NCBI GenBank assembly: GCA_033675545.1
Contig: JAWDGP010006221.1
Location: 94,501-158,500, forward strand
DNA: 64,000 nucleotides
DNA from: Elysia crispata
Taxonomy: Eukaryota > Mollusca > Gastropoda > Plakobranchidae
Direction of reading: 5' to 3'
The position numbers were made by a program, and so were the translations under genes. This document shows positions 1 through 12,085 of this stretch, one piece after another (within the stretch, counting starts at the first letter, position 1; each line of letters begins with the position of its first letter). Under the pieces are notes generated by a model, which had not been told where the DNA came from, made no database searches, and saw only the letters and a list, made by a program, of their open reading frames with translations.

Positions 1-458
1 ACAAATGCCTTTCTTGTATTACTCCCGGTTTTTGTTGTTTTTTTTTTTTTCAGTATAAAAATTTAACATGTTCATGCCTTTATATTGTTCATATTTAACC
101 TATGTATTAATCACTCGAAAATGAGATGTATTTATTATCTTTACGTCTTTGAATAGTAATTTATACATTAAAAACTAACTATTAAACTAAGGCCTAGGCT
201 GGGTTGGCCAGTTGTTCAAGGAAGGTAACTCGTGATGAAATTTTTAAGGGATATCATTTATTGCAGTACCTTTAACCTTGGGTTATTTATTTTGAAATCT
301 GTGAATTTCAAGGAATTCAGATTTTTTTGCTCCATGCATTTCATTTCCACATTGCTAGAACATTAAATATTTCAATTTCAAATGATTTTTTTCTTCTATT
401 TCTTACCTGATGATAGTTGAATAACATTTTTATTGTCTTTCTCTTCTATAAATACAAG

Positions 459-3400
459 AAGCAAAAAAGCTCTACAACTCCAATTATACCCTTTTTGGTA
501 AGTATATCATTGCATAGTTTGAGGGGATTTTTCCACTCTCTGTGTGTTTTTACTTGCTTATTTCAAAGTGATTTAAAAGAAAACATTTGAAAGTATTTAT
601 TAAAAAAAGTGTACACATTTTGAAAAATAAATCATCTTTGTGCAGTGCAATTTTATTTTTAAATAATTTCTTAAATTTTCTGAAACTTATTGGTTGTGGT
701 AGTTAGGTCATTGATTTTGTTTACACAGGGAGAGAAAAATAATTGTAATTAAATCCATGTATTTTCGACTTAAAAGACATTTTGGGGTTAAAAATTTTAT
801 CAGATTTCTTTGAAAATAAACCAAAAAAAAAACAACCTGCATTATAATAATACTATCAAATTTGGTTGGATTTTAGGTAGATCATTGAGTCATACATGCC
901 CATATCCTATTCAAATGTATTTGTAGAGTATTTCTATTCTAACCTTTAAACGGTAAAGTATAAATAAATTTGGAAAATTACATGAAAAGATGTAAGCAAA
1001 TTCCCTCTTTCATAAAAGAAAAGGAAATTTATCATGTTTTCATCAAATTCAAAATCTTAACTCCTTTGGACTGATGACAATATAGTGTTTCTGTAATCTT
1101 GTCCTTAACATTGGTTTTATCTTTCAAAAAGATCAAACAAGCATTAAAATATTGCCATGGTATGGTCAGATTGATTTATTTCAAGTTGTGACATGACATA
1201 AAAGAGGTTTCAATGATTGTTTTACTGCTAGTGCTGCAAAGTATAGAAATAATTTTTTTGACTAGTACTCACTTTCATTGTTTTTTAAAGGGAAAGAGTA
1301 TCTATCAATCTTCTGACAATTGCAGTTCTTTTGTATTTTAGGATGATAAAGCTCCTTCATGATCTCTGTATGTTATTTTACTATGTGATCAGGTTGATTC
1401 AGCCTATGATGGGGATGAAGAGTCAAGTCCAAGCACAACACAATCAGAGGAAGATGACCCATACTCTGTGGCAACAATGGAGGATGTGCCAGCTGTGTCC
1501 AGAGAGAGGAAGAAAAAGCGTGAAAAGCGACCTGTCCCAAAAGCCACAAAAGCGAAAATTACAAAAAGAACCTCTAGTGCTTGTGGCCACACCAGCAGCA
1601 CCCCTAATCAGATTGTAGAGCCTCCTGTCCGCAGATCAACCAGACACACCTCACGATTATCCAGTACACCAGAAGTAACTCCAATCTTGCCTGTTAAATC
1701 CATAGACATTCTTTACCCAGATGTCAGCTTTACCACTCCCCAGTTGGGTTGCAAGCAGTCAGAAGCAGTCTCTTCAGCCTCCCCATCCCTTCAGTCAAGT
1801 TCTCAAGCAGACTCTGGTATTGCTTTGTCACCGCCTGCCAAACGAGCCCGCTTACAACCAGGCGAGGCCAGGCATAAGTCGGCTACTGTGTTAGGAAAGA
1901 AGTTCATGAATAAAAGAAACATTTTCAGTCCAAACTCTAAGGAAAAACAAAATGAGTGTGAGGCTAAGGAAAATGTAGACAACTCTTGTTTTGGGTTCAA
2001 CAGTTTGGAATCTGTAGCTTTAGAGCACCAGAGAGATATACTTGTTACAGAAGTATACCGCAGTGTTCAACCTGTTATGACTGACTCCTCTCCAAGCAGA
2101 CCTCTTGTTTCAACAGATTCTGAAAACTGTCTTGGTTCCCAGTGTCAATGGCCTTCCCCAAGTCTCTTCTCTGATGATATGCTCTCTGCAGATGCAGGTG
2201 AGCTCTCTTTTTAATGAAGTGCAGTTGAGCATTTCTAAATTTTTTAGTGTATTCAGTGCATCTTCTTAAAGTTCTGGAAAATGTCTGGGGTCACTTGAAA
2301 GTCAGAAAAAAATGAAATGCAATGTGAGTGTCCATTTTTTTTTGTTGTGATGGTCATGAAAGGGATTCTATTTGTAACTTTCCACACACATAAAAATCCA
2401 ATTAAAATCAAAATCTTTGCACTTGGCTTAAAAAAAATTAATCAATTTTATAGAAGTCAAAAGAGTATAGAGAGTTAATTAGAGGTGCAAGAAAGGAGAG
2501 AAGTAAGAGAAATGTTTTGCTTGCTGTAACTGAAGTCACATTTGACTTTCTGCATATTTTTTTTTACTGTCAGAATCCCTAGTACAGTCAAAATATGTTC
2601 TATTGTTAAAGGATTTGCTAAAGATGATGCTGTCATGTTTTTCTAAATGTTTTTTATAAAAATAATCAATCTATTGTGCAAGAGTAATAGACCTGTTTTG
2701 GTTAACCAAACTTTTTTAGCGTTGGAATAACCTGCCCGCATGGCGCCATTGTTGCCAAAGGGAGGCCACCCTGAATGAAAAAGAACCCTGCTTACAGCAA
2801 TGAAGACCAATGAAGAAAGTTTTATTTATAGCTAGGCCTACACAGTACACAGCAGTTAACTCTCTGGTTCACCTGCGTGGCTTGCGCCTGCTAGTATTGG
2901 TACAATGGTAGATCTAGATCCATCCTATCATTAGAGTACTCAAAATTGACTTCAACCCAAAGATTAAAGAATAGATTAGAAAAATGAAAAGGTTTAATGC
3001 CGACATGAATGTCATCTTAATCGTGCCTGGTTATGGAATTTCGAATGGGTAAAGTAAGACCTTTGCTACCAGTTTCTGTCTTACAACACTTCAATAGATG
3101 CGAACAAAATGTTTAGATCCAAGTCAATATTAAGCTTTCAGCCTATGTACATTAATTCTCATGATAATCTCTCTTGCAATAACCATTAAAAAATCTGTAA
3201 TTTTCAAGAATTTTGCAAATAAACAACATTCTTCTGATCAAAATTCATGCCTGAACCATGGCTTACTAGGCTTGTTGTGAACAAAAACAACAAACGGCGC
3301 CCCCCTCTCTATAAATAGTAACAGGTGATTTCCAAATATCCTGAACCAAAACATGCCTATTAAGAAATCAGGATAAATTCTAAGGGAACGTGATATGCTG

Positions 3401-6400
3401 GTGGTGTAGTGAGTGGGAAAATGGTGCAATCTTTTTTTTCTTAAATTCTGGAAGTTTGCAAATGAAATAGTGGGTACTGTTTATTTGTATTTTTTGATTC
3501 ATTTTTTATGCTGTTTCCACTATTTAAGTATTTATTTTAAGATTAGATGAAAAATATATATGACTTTATAATTTTAAGAACTGCCCACTTTACTTTGATC
3601 ATTTCAAAGAGACCAAACTTTGTGCAACCCCTGAGGATTCTTTCATGAAATTTTCCTTCGGGACTGTGTGATTATTGCAGTGATAGTAAAACATGTTCAT
3701 TTAAAGCGCTGTAACATTTCTTTAGAAAACTAGATGTCTCATCAAGAAATGGATATGGATCAGAGTGTAAGACTGGTGCTGTTTGAGATCTTCAGTCTCT
3801 TTCAGAGTCTTTATTTTAAAGAGAGAGAGGGGGGGCTGCACTGTTCTTTTTGACTTAGGGAATTTGATATTTTTGTAATTTAAATTTTAGGCTGATAATT
3901 TTTCAATATAGACAATTTTTTTTGTTTTCCTTCAAACCTTGTGTGGTTGAGCCTTCCAAACTCAAAGTCTGAAAAATTGAATCTATAGAAATTTCAAATA
4001 ATACCTGTAGTTCTCAGTAGTTTGACTTTACAAGAATCTGTGCTGTATATAAAATCTGCCTGTTCTAATAAGAACTGGTTTTGTAAAATGTATGATTCAG
4101 ATTATTGCACTCAAGCAATACTATAGTTTTATCTAGAGTAGAAAAATGAATACTGATCAAGATGACAAGTCTTTTCTTTGTTTAAAATTTAGTCTTGGCA
4201 GCGAGAGAGGAAATGAAAACAGCTTGGTTTAAGCACAAACTACTTATGTGAAACATTAAAAGCAAGAAATTTGAAAAGGCATTATACTAATGATTTTACT
4301 GAGAGACTCCTTATAAGAAAAAATGTGAAAAATGATGAGAACAAAGAATTGAATAGATGTGTAGCAGGATTGACTGGTAGTACCAAACCTGGAACATGGA
4401 AATCTATTTCTAGTGAAATGCCTTAGGGCATATAGGACACCAATAACAGAAATGCACAGAATTTCTCTTGAAAAAAAATGGTATACATATTCAGCATTTC
4501 GTAGGATAAGGAATTTTTTTGTTTTTGATTTAAATTTTTTTAATATGAGTAAAAGGTGCTGCAAATTGACCAGAAATTTGTGTACAGAGGAGCTCAGGAA
4601 TAACGACATCTCTTGATCTTTTCATAAAGTTTCGTTATAGCAAGGGTTGTTGTTATTCCTGCTAAATGAAATAAAGAAGAATTTATTGTGATGAATGGGA
4701 GATTCGAAAATCTTTGCTGTGGGTTAGATGCATAGGTCTTGCGTACCACGCGCAGCTAGATGGAACTCACTCTGTGTGATAACAGCTCTGTTAATACTAT
4801 ACTAGGCCTTACGCCTAGACTACTTTTAACAGGAGGGAACTATGTGGAGAAAAGGCACAAAAGCCTTTACCTTGGCAATGCAGGCAAGATAAAATGCTCA
4901 AGATTTTTTTCTTATGAAAAAAACATTTTTTGAACTGTCACTACTTTTGGTGTTTTCTTTCCTTTGCACCCTTTGTAGTTGTCGTTATTACAGGGTGGAT
5001 GCGGTATAATTACTCGTCATTGCAGAAATAAATTGAATGGATTTTCAGATGTGTCGTTATAGTAATAGTTGTCGCTTTTCAAGGTGTTATTAAATATGGG
5101 TTCCACTGTAGCTTTTTAAATGTCGAAAAAATGGGTAGCATATGATATGTCCCCCATTAAAAACTCATGATAATGATTTTTGTATGAATTTATTTCTCTT
5201 CAGAGTCAACGACCTTCAACAAGAGCACTGCTCGTTCTTACAAACCTTGCAAGGAAAAGAAATTGAAACACAAAAAAGCAGTGAGTGCTTAGTATGCATA
5301 GTCATTGTTGCTTAAAATGATCTGCAAAATTACTTATACAGTAAAAGCAATCGAAATATAATCATATTTATAACCCTTTGGCACATTGTCCTTTTTAATT
5401 AGAGCAATTTATAATATTATTGCGAATGACCTGGCAGGAAACCTTTCTAGAATACTGTGAGCTACTTAATTTATTGAAATTGCATGTACCTGAATTTAAA
5501 AAAAAAGGAAATGCAAATACATGTAGCCTTCAATGGAATGGAACCTCAAAACCAGCACCTTAAAAAACACAGAATTCCAGAGAAACAATTCTTTTGCAAT
5601 CTTTTATATCCCTAATTGGGAAGGATTCCCTGATAATCAATCTTGAGTAAATTTTTGGCAAGTATGAATAGAAGTGTCAAAGTTTTTCTTTTTTTTTTTT
5701 TTTGGTGAACTAAAAATGAGTGTTATGTACCGTACCAGCGAGCAATGATTTAGCTATTTCACTGTGTGCTTTTATAGCCAAAATTAGTCCTCTCTCCTTA
5801 CCCAGCAGCACCGAAGCAGATTTAATAGGCATCGCTTCATATTTTTTTCCCTATCTTAGAATTCAATATATTAAGACAAATCATGTGAGTCAACTACAGA
5901 TGACTAGTTGGTTTAATAATTTGCTTGCCAATGTGAGTCATAGTTTCAAATTTGCAAAGATCTGACCATTAAAGTCAAGGCTCAGTTAGTTCAGAGATCA
6001 AACCATTCTAACAATCATAGTGTATAGTTATGTAGGTTTGTCACTCATGGCTGGTTAGTCTTACATACTTATCTTTCCAAGTTGGGTTAAAAAGTGTACT
6101 GACTTCTGCAAAATGTGCTGAGACTGCTGTTCACCTGCTCAAATCAACCTTGAATCTGTATTTATTTTCTCTTTGTTTATGTATGTCAGATGAAAAGCAG
6201 CATCCCTGACTACCCAGTAAATTGGAAACCTGAATGTTTAGGAAAAAATAAAGTATTGATCTTCAAACTTCCTGATTTTCCAATAACAATTTAATTGCAT
6301 GAAGGTTGGCGTGTCCAAAGATAAAGGTCAAAGCCACTCCATATTTCTCAGGGCAGGGAGACAAGAAACTTGGCCTTAGGTTTCCAATGAACTCGAGTCA

Positions 6401-7438
6401 TTAAGATCAATCTATCAGGTGCCCTGCTCTTTAGCAAAGGCAATCATAACCCTCCGTGCATCTCTATCCCTCGTCGCTTTTAGTGCATCTGTTGTTCGTT
6501 CTTTGTCATCCATCTTTTTCTCGCTTTTTTTCCTTGCTGCATTTTCCTTTGATCATTCCAATTGTCACTTGTAAAATGTTCCAATTTCTCTCTTCTCATC
6601 ACACATCAAAAGAAGTTGCCTGGCATTTACATATTTTATTTATGAATGATCTTGTTGTGTTGAATTTTGTTACTCTGTTTTGTTTGAATTATTTTTGTCC
6701 ATGATATTTGTAGCATTCTTGATGGGAACCACTTTTCTGTTGACTGCAATTTCTTTTGTGGCTGTTTTGAAATTCTCTATTTTAAGATGGGTTCAATATA
6801 GCACTCCAGGGTTCTTCTTCTTGTGCGGATTGAGATGTATTTATTTGTTGGTACTGATTTCATTCTCTGGAAACTTTTTGCTTGCACTATTCTTGGTGCA
6901 ATTTCAGTGTTGATACATCCATTGCCTGATATTAAAGTACCCAAATATTTGAATTGATCCCTTTGAGATGCGAAATTTAAAAAGAAAGTTTTGGAACAAA
7001 ATCACATTATTTGTCTCTTCTTTGGGCAATTCCAACTGGTTGTAAGAAGATTAATAGATAATTACACATATGCACATATAACTTCAGACGAAAACAGTGG
7101 CTCTTTTGAAGAAAATTAGCAGTGATACTAGCATCCACACACCTTACCATTTATTTAAAGAAGTTTCCCACTATTCCTTAACCCAGATAATATTCTACTA
7201 TTTCTAGAAAAGTAATACTGTAGTACTTTCCACATAGAGCTTAATTTTTAAGTATTATTATTTATTCATAGTATATTGTTTAGAATTTCTAGACTTTTTG
7301 TTTTGCTTTGGTTTTGTAACATTTAACCATTTTTTTTTCTCTTTTATTTGATTGCAGGTTTCAAAGTTTGAAGCATGGGCAAATGAGATAAACATGGAAA
7401 TAGAGGACATTGAGAGATTTGTTTTGAATATTGAATAA
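459..7438 (+). CDS. CDCA5: Sororin (cohesin protector), 5' end outside window
   Basis: Sororin binds PDS5 on acetylated cohesin and blocks WAPL, holding sister chromatids together until mitosis. Exons that join in phase are 1393-2197, 5204-5280 and 7358-7438; a small exon at 459-497 (ends TTTG before gtaagt, phase 0) is possible but weak. The large exon encodes a basic, Ser/Pro-rich disordered chain with a KEN degron (1966-1974) and the SCFGF motif (FGF at 1990-1998) that in vertebrate sororin contacts PDS5. Several S/T-P sites could be CDK sites. The final exon gives FEAWANEINMEIEDIERF and ends at LNIE, closely matching the vertebrate sororin C-terminal domain (EWAAAMNAEFEAAEQF, then LLVE). 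The true start is not in the window, so total length is unknown. Intron 2 carries a MITE, and the intron before the last exon carries a LINE piece. Identification is strong because three separate sororin motifs occur in the right order. Confidence 0.9.
4585..5108. mobile_element. Pogo-like MITE, copy A
   Basis: This 524-bp non-coding element lies in the sororin intron just before the 77-bp exon. It is flanked by TA on both sides (4583-4584 and 5109-5110). Its ends are CAGAGGAGCTCAGG and, as reverse complement, CAGTGGAACCCATA. A second copy at 26309-26774 shares several internal blocks: AATTTATTGTGATGA, GAGATGCATAGGT-type sequence, ACAGGAGGGAACT with GTGGAGAAAAGGCA, and GGGTTCCACTGTA. TA duplication and CAGTGGAA termini fit the pogo/Tigger branch of Tc1/mariner. 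No transposase is present, so it moved in trans. Confidence 0.75.
6413..7050 (-). mobile_element. LINE reverse transcriptase C-terminal fragment, minus strand
   Basis: Read on the minus strand, this stretch of the sororin intron encodes broken pieces typical of the C-terminal half of non-LTR retrotransposon polyproteins. In order they are FKYLGTLISGNG (near 6955-6920), NKYISIRTRRRTLECYIEP, QLQ/QKKLQSTEKWF, RREKLEHF, and a tail like DARRVMIAFAKEQGT ending near 6413. Several frameshifts and stops show that it is dead. It is 5'-truncated, as most LINE insertions are. The segment 23030-23330 is a copy of part of the same family. Apparent plus-strand open frames at 6456-6913 are antisense to it. 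Confidence 0.75.
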
Positions 7439-7476
7439 ACAAAATGCTCTTTGTAAAATATATCTTTCGAGCCTTT

Positions 7477-7482
7477 AATAAA
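7477..7482 (+). promoter_or_regulatory. Polyadenylation signal of sororin gene
   Basis: AATAAA lies 39 bases after the sororin stop codon at 7436-7438. It implies a very short 3' UTR. It is the nearest such hexamer downstream of the stop. Confidence 0.55.
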
Positions 7483-8027
7483 GTTTCTAATTTTTCAAAA
7501 GGAATGTTTTCACAATTGTATTAATTTAATTGTGCGTAATCGTTATTGAGGTGTTTGATTTTGTGAACAGAATCAAATCTATTAAATGTGCACATTTTTT
7601 AAACTGTCAGTGTCACTACTTTTAGTGTAGCACTATTAGCATAGCTTCAAGCTTACACACATTTGTTGTTCTTTAGTGAGGCCTTTAGCTTCTTGGTTGA
7701 AGCTTATATTTATAATGGGTATGAAAGTAAGAGACTTCATACCACAAGTTTAAAGCAATTTTTGCCACATTCCACCATCAAAGATTCAGGGAAGCATTTT
7801 AGACATACATGTATCAATATCAGTTTGTCTTGAATGAGCAAAAGTTATGTACTTCAGTCTGAATTGTCAAAAACTTGACTTACTGGTAGACACTGTCTGT
7901 ATTAAAAGCTGGAGTTGGCAATCAGTTGCAGTTTTTTTTTTTAACCCTATTGGTGATCAAAATAGGATTTGTGTTGAAAACAGAGGTATAAAATTTTAGA
8001 CTTGAAAACAAGTTCAGTACATATATA
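7483..8027. other. Intergenic, no gene seen
   Basis: AT-rich sequence between the sororin polyadenylation signal and the nested MITEs. No conserved reading frame, RNA gene or repeat was recognised. Confidence 0.5.
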
Positions 8028-9133
8028 CACCTCGGACTCAATGAACAAGTTCGTTCATTTTTAAAAGTTCGTTGAATGCAAGGTTCGTTGGGGCCATGAC
8101 AAAGCAATGAACTAGGGAAGTAACCAACCAAAATGAAATTACCACATACAGTCGAGTCCAAATAATTCGAATCCGGACAGCTCGAATTTTTGGATATTTC
8201 GAAGTCGATTAATTTTACCAAATATTTCTCTCTTTAAGCTTTATTAAAAAATATCGGTTAATTCGAAGTTGTAAAGAAGGATCCGGTTAATTCGAAGCCA
8301 TCTTGAAGGGGTTATTTGATTCTGAAAGCATTTTTCTTAGCTTGTAAAGCAAAGAAAGTTGTGCTATGCTCGTGTGGCAAGCAATTCTGGTGTGTGTATG
8401 TTCCGACCACTTATGTTACAGGCAAGAGTCTGCAATAAGACAAGGATTAGGAGAAGGAAAAGGAAAGGGGTTAGGCCCAAAGACCAGGTGTGAATCCCTA
8501 CGCACCCAAGTATATTATGGATCTGTCACCCACATTTTTTTACTCTCTTTTCTATATGTATCCTGTTAAATCGAGATTTCGGATAATTCGAAGTCCTTTT
8601 TTTTTATCCCAATGACTTCGAAATAACCGGACTCGACTGTAGTTATCTCCCTTGTTTTGATCGACAAACCACGTGTTTATAAAGCCACTCTTTACCCTTC
8701 CCACCATTGCCCAAGTGACCACCGCTTTGGCTCTTTGCTGCCGCTCCCTGCCTCCTTCCCTCTCCTTTTATTTTCTCCCTGCACCTCAATACATTATGTC
8801 TCCTACCCCTAGTATAACTACGGCATATTGTAGCCTACACCCTGGGTGCCCAACACCTTTGCACTTCAAGCATTTCTTAACAGCCGACAGGGGACCTTTT
8901 GATTGAGTTCCAACTACGTACATGTAGTTTCTAAGTAGAAAAGCATTCTATAGTGGATTTGCCAGTACTGTACTTGTAGTTCGTTGAACCTTAGGGCGGG
9001 TATGAGATTAGTTCGCTTGATGCAAGGTATTTTAAGAGAGCCAAAGAAGGTTAAAAAAGGGGAGGGGGGGGATTTTACTCTGTTCGTTGAATGTAAGGTG
9101 TTCTTTGAATCCGAGTTCGTTGGATTCAAGGTG
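8028..9133. mobile_element. Tc1/mariner-type MITE (outer), interrupted by a second MITE
   Basis: Ends are inverted repeats: left CACCTCGGACTCAATGAAC and right, as reverse complement, CACCTTGAATCCAACGAAC, each next to TA. The subterminal zones repeat the word GTTCGTTGAATGCAAGG and variants (8050-8095 and 8975-9130). Removing the inner element 8149-8639 leaves about 613 bp, a normal MITE size. No transposase is encoded. Confidence 0.65.
8149..8639. mobile_element. Pogo/Tigger-like MITE (inner)
   Basis: A 491-bp element flanked by TA on both sides (8147-8148 and 8640-8641). The left end reads CAGTCGAGTCCAAATAATTCGAA and the right end, reverse complemented, CAGTCGAGTCCGGTTATTTCGAA. Subterminal copies of AATTCGAAG recur at about 8165, 8200, 8260, 8293 and 8587. 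This is the classic end structure of Tigger/pogo elements. It encodes no recognisable transposase and sits wholly inside the outer MITE. Confidence 0.8.
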
Positions 9134-10160
9134 TACTGTACATGTATGCAGTTTAAATATATTTATTAAACAAACTGTTACACATTTATTATTAGTATAC
9201 AAATGACAAGTCTTACTGTTCTTAATTGTTGAAACCTTAAGAAAAACTGCAAATCGAAAAATTATGACAGGTTGTGACTAATTTTAAGTTAAATCCACTC
9301 ATGCACTGCTTGTGAGCAATTAAAATCAGTGTGGTTATCAATTTCAACTTAGAAGTACATGTACTGTAGCATGAAACAGGTTAGAAAAATAATAGGGATG
9401 TGTAGATAATACAATTTACAAGCTTTGGGTATTCATAAATTCAACTTTGTGGAGTTTGAGCAATGAAGATTTTACTTCAAAATATGGAAATTCTCAATAT
9501 AGAGCCTAAAAATTCAGCTAAGTGAACATCCTGCAGCATAGGCCTTCATAGTTCATGTACATAACAAAGCACATGCATAAACACACACAGCATACACTTA
9601 TCATATGAGAGGCAAAAAGTGTTGTACCTTTTGGCGCAGTTGTTTGAAAACAGTCATTATAGTTTGTCACTAAGATTAGTACTGGTAGAAGAAATTGACT
9701 TCTTAGCAGATGTATCAGAACTTGAATAATATTCATCTATCGGGGAAGAGCATTTTCCGTAAATTTATGGAATTCCGTATATGTTATATTTTGAACATTC
9801 ATGTGATCCTTCATAAATCTTGCCCTTGTGTCAGACGCAAACTTTTATCCGTAAGGTTGAACATATACAAGGGGAAAAAACTATGAAAATATAATTCTAC
9901 ACTTTTCTATCATTCATCGAGTATCAACCAGAGAGATATATCGATATCAATATCAATTTCCCAAAGTTTTTTTTCCTTTTTTATTTTGTATATTAGGCCT
10001 TAGCTTTTCTGAAGTTTATCGATTGAAAAAACAAATTCAAGAAATGTTTACAGTTTGCAGAGTACTGAAAGAACAACATGAATCTCACTTCTCAGCCTAG
10101 CGAAAACAATTAGGTCAAACGTTGGTGCATCAACACTTGTTCTACTAGTTTTGGATTGAA
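9134..10160. other. Intergenic, no gene seen
   Basis: AT-rich spacer between the nested MITEs and the virus-like element. Only short chance reading frames occur. No RNA gene or repeat was recognised. Confidence 0.45.
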
Positions 10161-10224
10161 ATACAATGTACTGTAGGTCAAACGTAGTTGCCTCAATACT
10201 TGAACTAAATGTAGATAAAGCCAG

Positions 10225-10875
10225 AGGGCATTCAAAAGAAAACAATACGAGGTTTAAAATATTAGGAACATGTGGGTGTGGGAAAACTAACCTATTATTA
10301 AATCTTCTACTAAAAATAGATATATTAGATTACAATAAAATTATTGTTTATGGTAAGTCTTTTTTCAACCTAAGTATAAAATAATAATTAATGTGGTTTC
10401 ATTAATAACCTAGATAAAGATACATGTAGTGATGTACTAATATCTACTATGTATGATTTAGTTAAGAAACAGTAAAAAAATCATAAACAAGGGTATTAAC
10501 CCTTACGGGTAAAAAGCAAATATTTTTTTTGTAACGTATTGTTAGATAAACCAAATTAATGTAATGATTATTATACGAGAGGAAGACATTCAAATGCTGA
10601 TTGCTTATATCTATCTCAAAATTATTTTCGATTAGAGAAATACATGTGGCAACTTTTTATGCCTTTTTAAACAAGATTACAAAATATTCAGTGCATTTAC
10701 AAAGATCATGTTTCTCTAGATATGTCTAATGATGAATTTAAACGATTGTGTAATATCTGTTGGGGGAAACCTCACAATTTTCTTGTTACATATATAGATA
10801 ATTCATCTTACGTGAATAACGGAAAATACAGATGTAACTTATACGATTTCTATTTCTTAGAAAATAGACATACAT
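10225..10875 (+). pseudogene. Decayed A32-type packaging ATPase of a virus-like DNA element
   Basis: Broken coding pieces in changing frames follow the order of the A32-like ATPases carried by polinton-like and large DNA viruses and seen as multicopy genes in cnidarian and mollusc genomes. A Walker A loop, GTCGCGKT, lies at 10264-10287 followed by NLLLNLLLK and YNKIIVYGKSF. A block YTRGRHSN with LYLSQNYF begins near 10572. A C-terminal block DMSNDEFKRLC with a following CNICW and FLV starts near 10719, then NGKYRCN ends near 10860. Stops (for example after 10384) and frame changes rule out a working protein. The class is recognised from the ordered motifs; the precise virus family is inference. 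Confidence 0.7.
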
Positions 10876-11049
10876 GTGTACAACTTTTGAAATAAGATAA
10901 TAAACTTTTGACACAACTTGAAATAAAGGTATCGTTGGTTCTAACATTAGCGATTTTAGTACAATGTTAATCTCTTCAATCCTGCAATTCAAGTGTCAAA
11001 TTATGAAATTGATTTAGATGATCTCGAAACGTATCATTCTTTTTTCTAA

Positions 11050-11610
11050 ATTTCTCAACTTACTTTACATAAATGAATATGAAATCAATGATCAAAATAA
11101 AACAATAGAAAATTTCCCTTGGTAGTTATGAATTTGACGAATTGAATAAAGTTTGATACACAGCTTATAGAAAACTATGTTAAAGATGTTCTTGATTTAC
11201 TCCCTAATTGAAATACTTTTAAAACAATAACACTTTTAACAGCATACTGAACATCTCAAACAATTATAAGTAAAATTTACACACAATCTAAGCATTTAAA
11301 AAAAACTTTTAGGTTTTACAGCTGATATGCATGAATCTTATTCGTTCATTTTGATGTAATCGGCGGGTCATCATATAATGGGAAATAATTAAAAAAAAAA
11401 AAACAACTCTGTAATATGTATTTTTTCCAAAAGTGCGCCTAGGATATAAAGTGAATAGTATAAAAAAAAACTACAAATCCAATTTATTTTCCGGTATCCC
11501 TATAACTTTCATACGAAACTTAATTAAGTTAATGACCAAGATAATCATGTCTTAGACTTAAGAGGTGAACAAGTGGCGATAAAATTTCACACCAGAGAAC
11601 TCTAAAAATT
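11050..11610 (+). pseudogene. Remnant of a second element protein (structural type)
   Basis: Frame-broken pieces downstream of the ATPase remnant. One is IENFPLGSYEFDELNK-like (near 11100-11145), once a frameshift is allowed for. Another is VNDQDNHV with LRGEQVAIKFHTR (11535-11600). Both resemble conserved blocks (a PGSYE-type block and a FRGEE-type block) of an uncharacterised protein that I remember occurring beside the A32-like ATPase in related multicopy elements. Function is not known to me; a capsid-type role is only a guess. Many stops intervene. Confidence 0.45.
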
Positions 11611-11799
11611 GACTTAGTTATAAAAATGCATGCACATAAATTTGGTTTTTAATCATTAATTAGATTGTTACAATAAAATCAAAGAAGCGCTACAAATGGT
11701 TCAAAACTAATGAACGAAAGTAAAAATGAAAATTAACTTAGTGAAAACTGTGCTGGTCGACAAAAAAAAAACAAAAAAACAACTAAGATGAACCAATAA

Positions 11800-11960
11800 C
11801 TACAAAATTCTGGAATCGCCATAGTTAAGTTCACCTCCGAAGAAGACCTAGAAAGGGGCACTATTGAACTGAAATCTAACGTTGTTGTAGAAAACTTTAA
11901 TAATGAGCTTGAAAATGTTAATTCGAATCGCACTCTATTTAGTATTTGTAACTACATGTA
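11800..11960 (+). pseudogene. Fragment of a third element protein
   Basis: A clean plus-strand stretch starting near 11813 reads GIAIVKFTSEEDLERGTIEL and continues KSNVVVENFNNELENVN to about 11950. It has no start codon and follows the two other remnants in the same orientation, so it probably belongs to the same decayed element. I do not recognise its function. It could also be an exon of an unrelated gene, but no good flanking splice sites were found. Confidence 0.4.
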
Positions 11961-12062
11961 TTGGGCACAATCAGGATAAATATACCCCATGTGATTCATA
12001 AAAAACGGTAATCCAGCATTATTTCCCTTGAAAATTAACCTAGCGACGGACTCTTGAATGTA

Positions 12063-12085
12063 AACAAATATGGCGGCCTAAAATA
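12063..12085 (+). promoter_or_regulatory. YY1-like site upstream of the PLD-like gene
   Basis: ATATGGCGGCC, a match to the YY1 core ATGGCGGC, lies about 390 bases before the start codon. Such sites often sit at TATA-less housekeeping promoters. Function is inferred only from the motif. Confidence 0.3.

Noticed and set aside
6456..6913. Two plus-strand frames rich in hydrophobic residues, resembling membrane proteins
   Set aside because: They are antisense to the minus-strand LINE remnant, whose motifs are clear.
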